The position numbers were made by a program, and so were the translations under genes. Under the pieces are notes generated by a model, which was not told the origin of the DNA, made no database searches, and saw nothing but the letters and a program-made list of their open reading frames with translations. A stretch of 14,893 bases of DNA from positions 1-14,893 of the forward strand of contig JANMNC010000168.1 of the NCBI GenBank assembly GCA_031373695.1, written 5' to 3'. Below, piece after piece: positions 14,357-14,893 of this stretch. The first letter of the stretch is position 1, and every line of letters begins with the position of its first letter. Source of the stretch: Methylotenera_A sp031373695 (GTDB lineage Bacteria > Pseudomonadota > Gammaproteobacteria > Burkholderiales > Methylophilaceae).

Positions 14357-14893
14357 CTACGCAGGCTTAATGGCACTGGCTTCTTTAGCTAACTTGGTAA
14401 TGTGCGCCCAATCTTTACGAGCTACCGCATCTGCTGGCGTTAACCATGTACCGCCACACACCACAACATTGGGTAAGCTCAAAAATTGAGGTGCGCTATC
14501 AACCGTTACACCACCAGTTGGGCAAAATTTCACATCGCCAAATGGTCCGGCAAAGCCTTTAAGTAAATTAATACCACCAACTGCCACCGCTGGAAACAAC
14601 TTCAAGAAGAAATAATCATCTGCATTAGCCGTCATAATTTCGCTGCCTGTTGAAACGCCAGGCAGTAAGGGCAGACCAATTTTACGTGTAAATTGACCTA
14701 ACTCTGTGGTGTAACCTGGGCTAACTGCAAACTTACAACCTGCATCTAAGCTGGCTTGCGCATCTTTTAAATTACGCACCGTGCCGCTACCCATAATCGC
14801 ATCGGGTACGTGTTTGGCAATTTGCTCCATGGCTTGCAAGGCGCATGATGAGCGCAGCGTCACTTCTAATACGCGAATACCGCCTGCTAAAAG
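14357..14893 (-). CDS. eda: KDPG/KHG aldolase (5' end cut off by window edge)
   Basis: This aldolase splits 2-keto-3-deoxy-6-phosphogluconate into pyruvate and glyceraldehyde 3-phosphate, the last step of the Entner-Doudoroff route and of the KDPG branch of the ribulose monophosphate cycle in methylotrophs. The frame is open to the right edge; 178 codons are inside and about 30 N-terminal residues are missing. Family blocks: GGIRVLEVTLRSSCAL with the conserved catalytic Glu (coded at 14866-14864), GSGTV, AGCKFAVSPG, PLLPGVST, FFLKLFPA with the Schiff-base Lys (coded at 14602-14600), and CPTGGV. The C-terminus TWLTPADAVARKDWAHITKLAKEA matches the family end. A strong terminator follows. The gene normally found beside it, edd (phosphogluconate dehydratase), would lie beyond the right edge. 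Confidence 0.96.
   Translation of the reverse strand, partial: LLAGGIRVLEVTLRSSCALQAMEQIAKHVPDAIMGSGTVRNLKDAQASLDAGCKFAVSPGYTTELGQFTRKIGLPLLPGVSTGSEIMTANADDYFFLKLFPAVAVGGINLLKGFAGPFGDVKFCPTGGVTVDSAPQFLSLPNVVVCGGTWLTPADAVARKDWAHITKLAKEASAIKPA

Overview
The window (about 14.9 kb, AT-rich) is a chromosomal housekeeping and cell-envelope region of a Gram-negative bacterium. The best guess is a betaproteobacterium of the Methylophilaceae (Methylotenera/Methylophilus type). The basis is the hrcA/nadK/recN/hemH neighbourhood typical of Betaproteobacteria, a complete ADP-heptose/LPS inner-core block, a PEP-CTERM exosortase substrate, and a KDPG aldolase as used in the methylotrophic Entner-Doudoroff branch. 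The family-level assignment is inference; no rRNA gene is present to confirm it.

Layout. (1) 1-2371, minus strand: recN (3' end cut by the window edge) behind nadK. (2) 2463-3451, minus strand: a single-gene unit with its own terminator, coding for a secreted DUF4394 protein with a VPxPAA-type PEP-CTERM sorting tail; it lies between nadK and hrcA. (3) 3452-3757: a 306-bp divergent regulatory region with a near-perfect 20-bp palindrome and two short direct-repeat pairs. (4) 3758-5997, plus strand: hrcA (TTG start) and hemH. (5) 6126-12906, plus strand: hldD, gmhA, hldE, waaF, a GT-C-like membrane glycosyltransferase and a GT2 glycosyltransferase. (6) 12919-14893, minus strand: an LPS-kinase-like protein overlapping a HAD phosphatase, then a strong terminator and eda (5' end cut by the right edge).

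How the genes work together. GmhA, HldE and HldD make ADP-L-glycero-D-manno-heptose from sedoheptulose 7-phosphate, with only the GmhB phosphatase step missing here. WaaF adds heptose to the LPS inner core. The GT-C and GT2 proteins probably extend or decorate the core or O-chain, and the convergent kinase-like and HAD proteins may modify it. HrcA is the heat-shock repressor, HemH ends haem synthesis, NadK makes NADP and RecN acts in double-strand break repair.

The most unusual structure is a pair of 68-69 bp elements flanking hldE. Each is made of two head-to-head GTCAT units, and each unit folds into its own small hairpin. Stem sequences differ between the four units while pairing is kept. 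The second element supplies the only credible start codon of waaF, buried in a hairpin. hldE itself has a perfect TATAAT placed so that its mRNA could be leaderless. I found no CRISPR array, tRNA, rRNA, transposase or phage gene, and no convincing wholly new multi-gene system.
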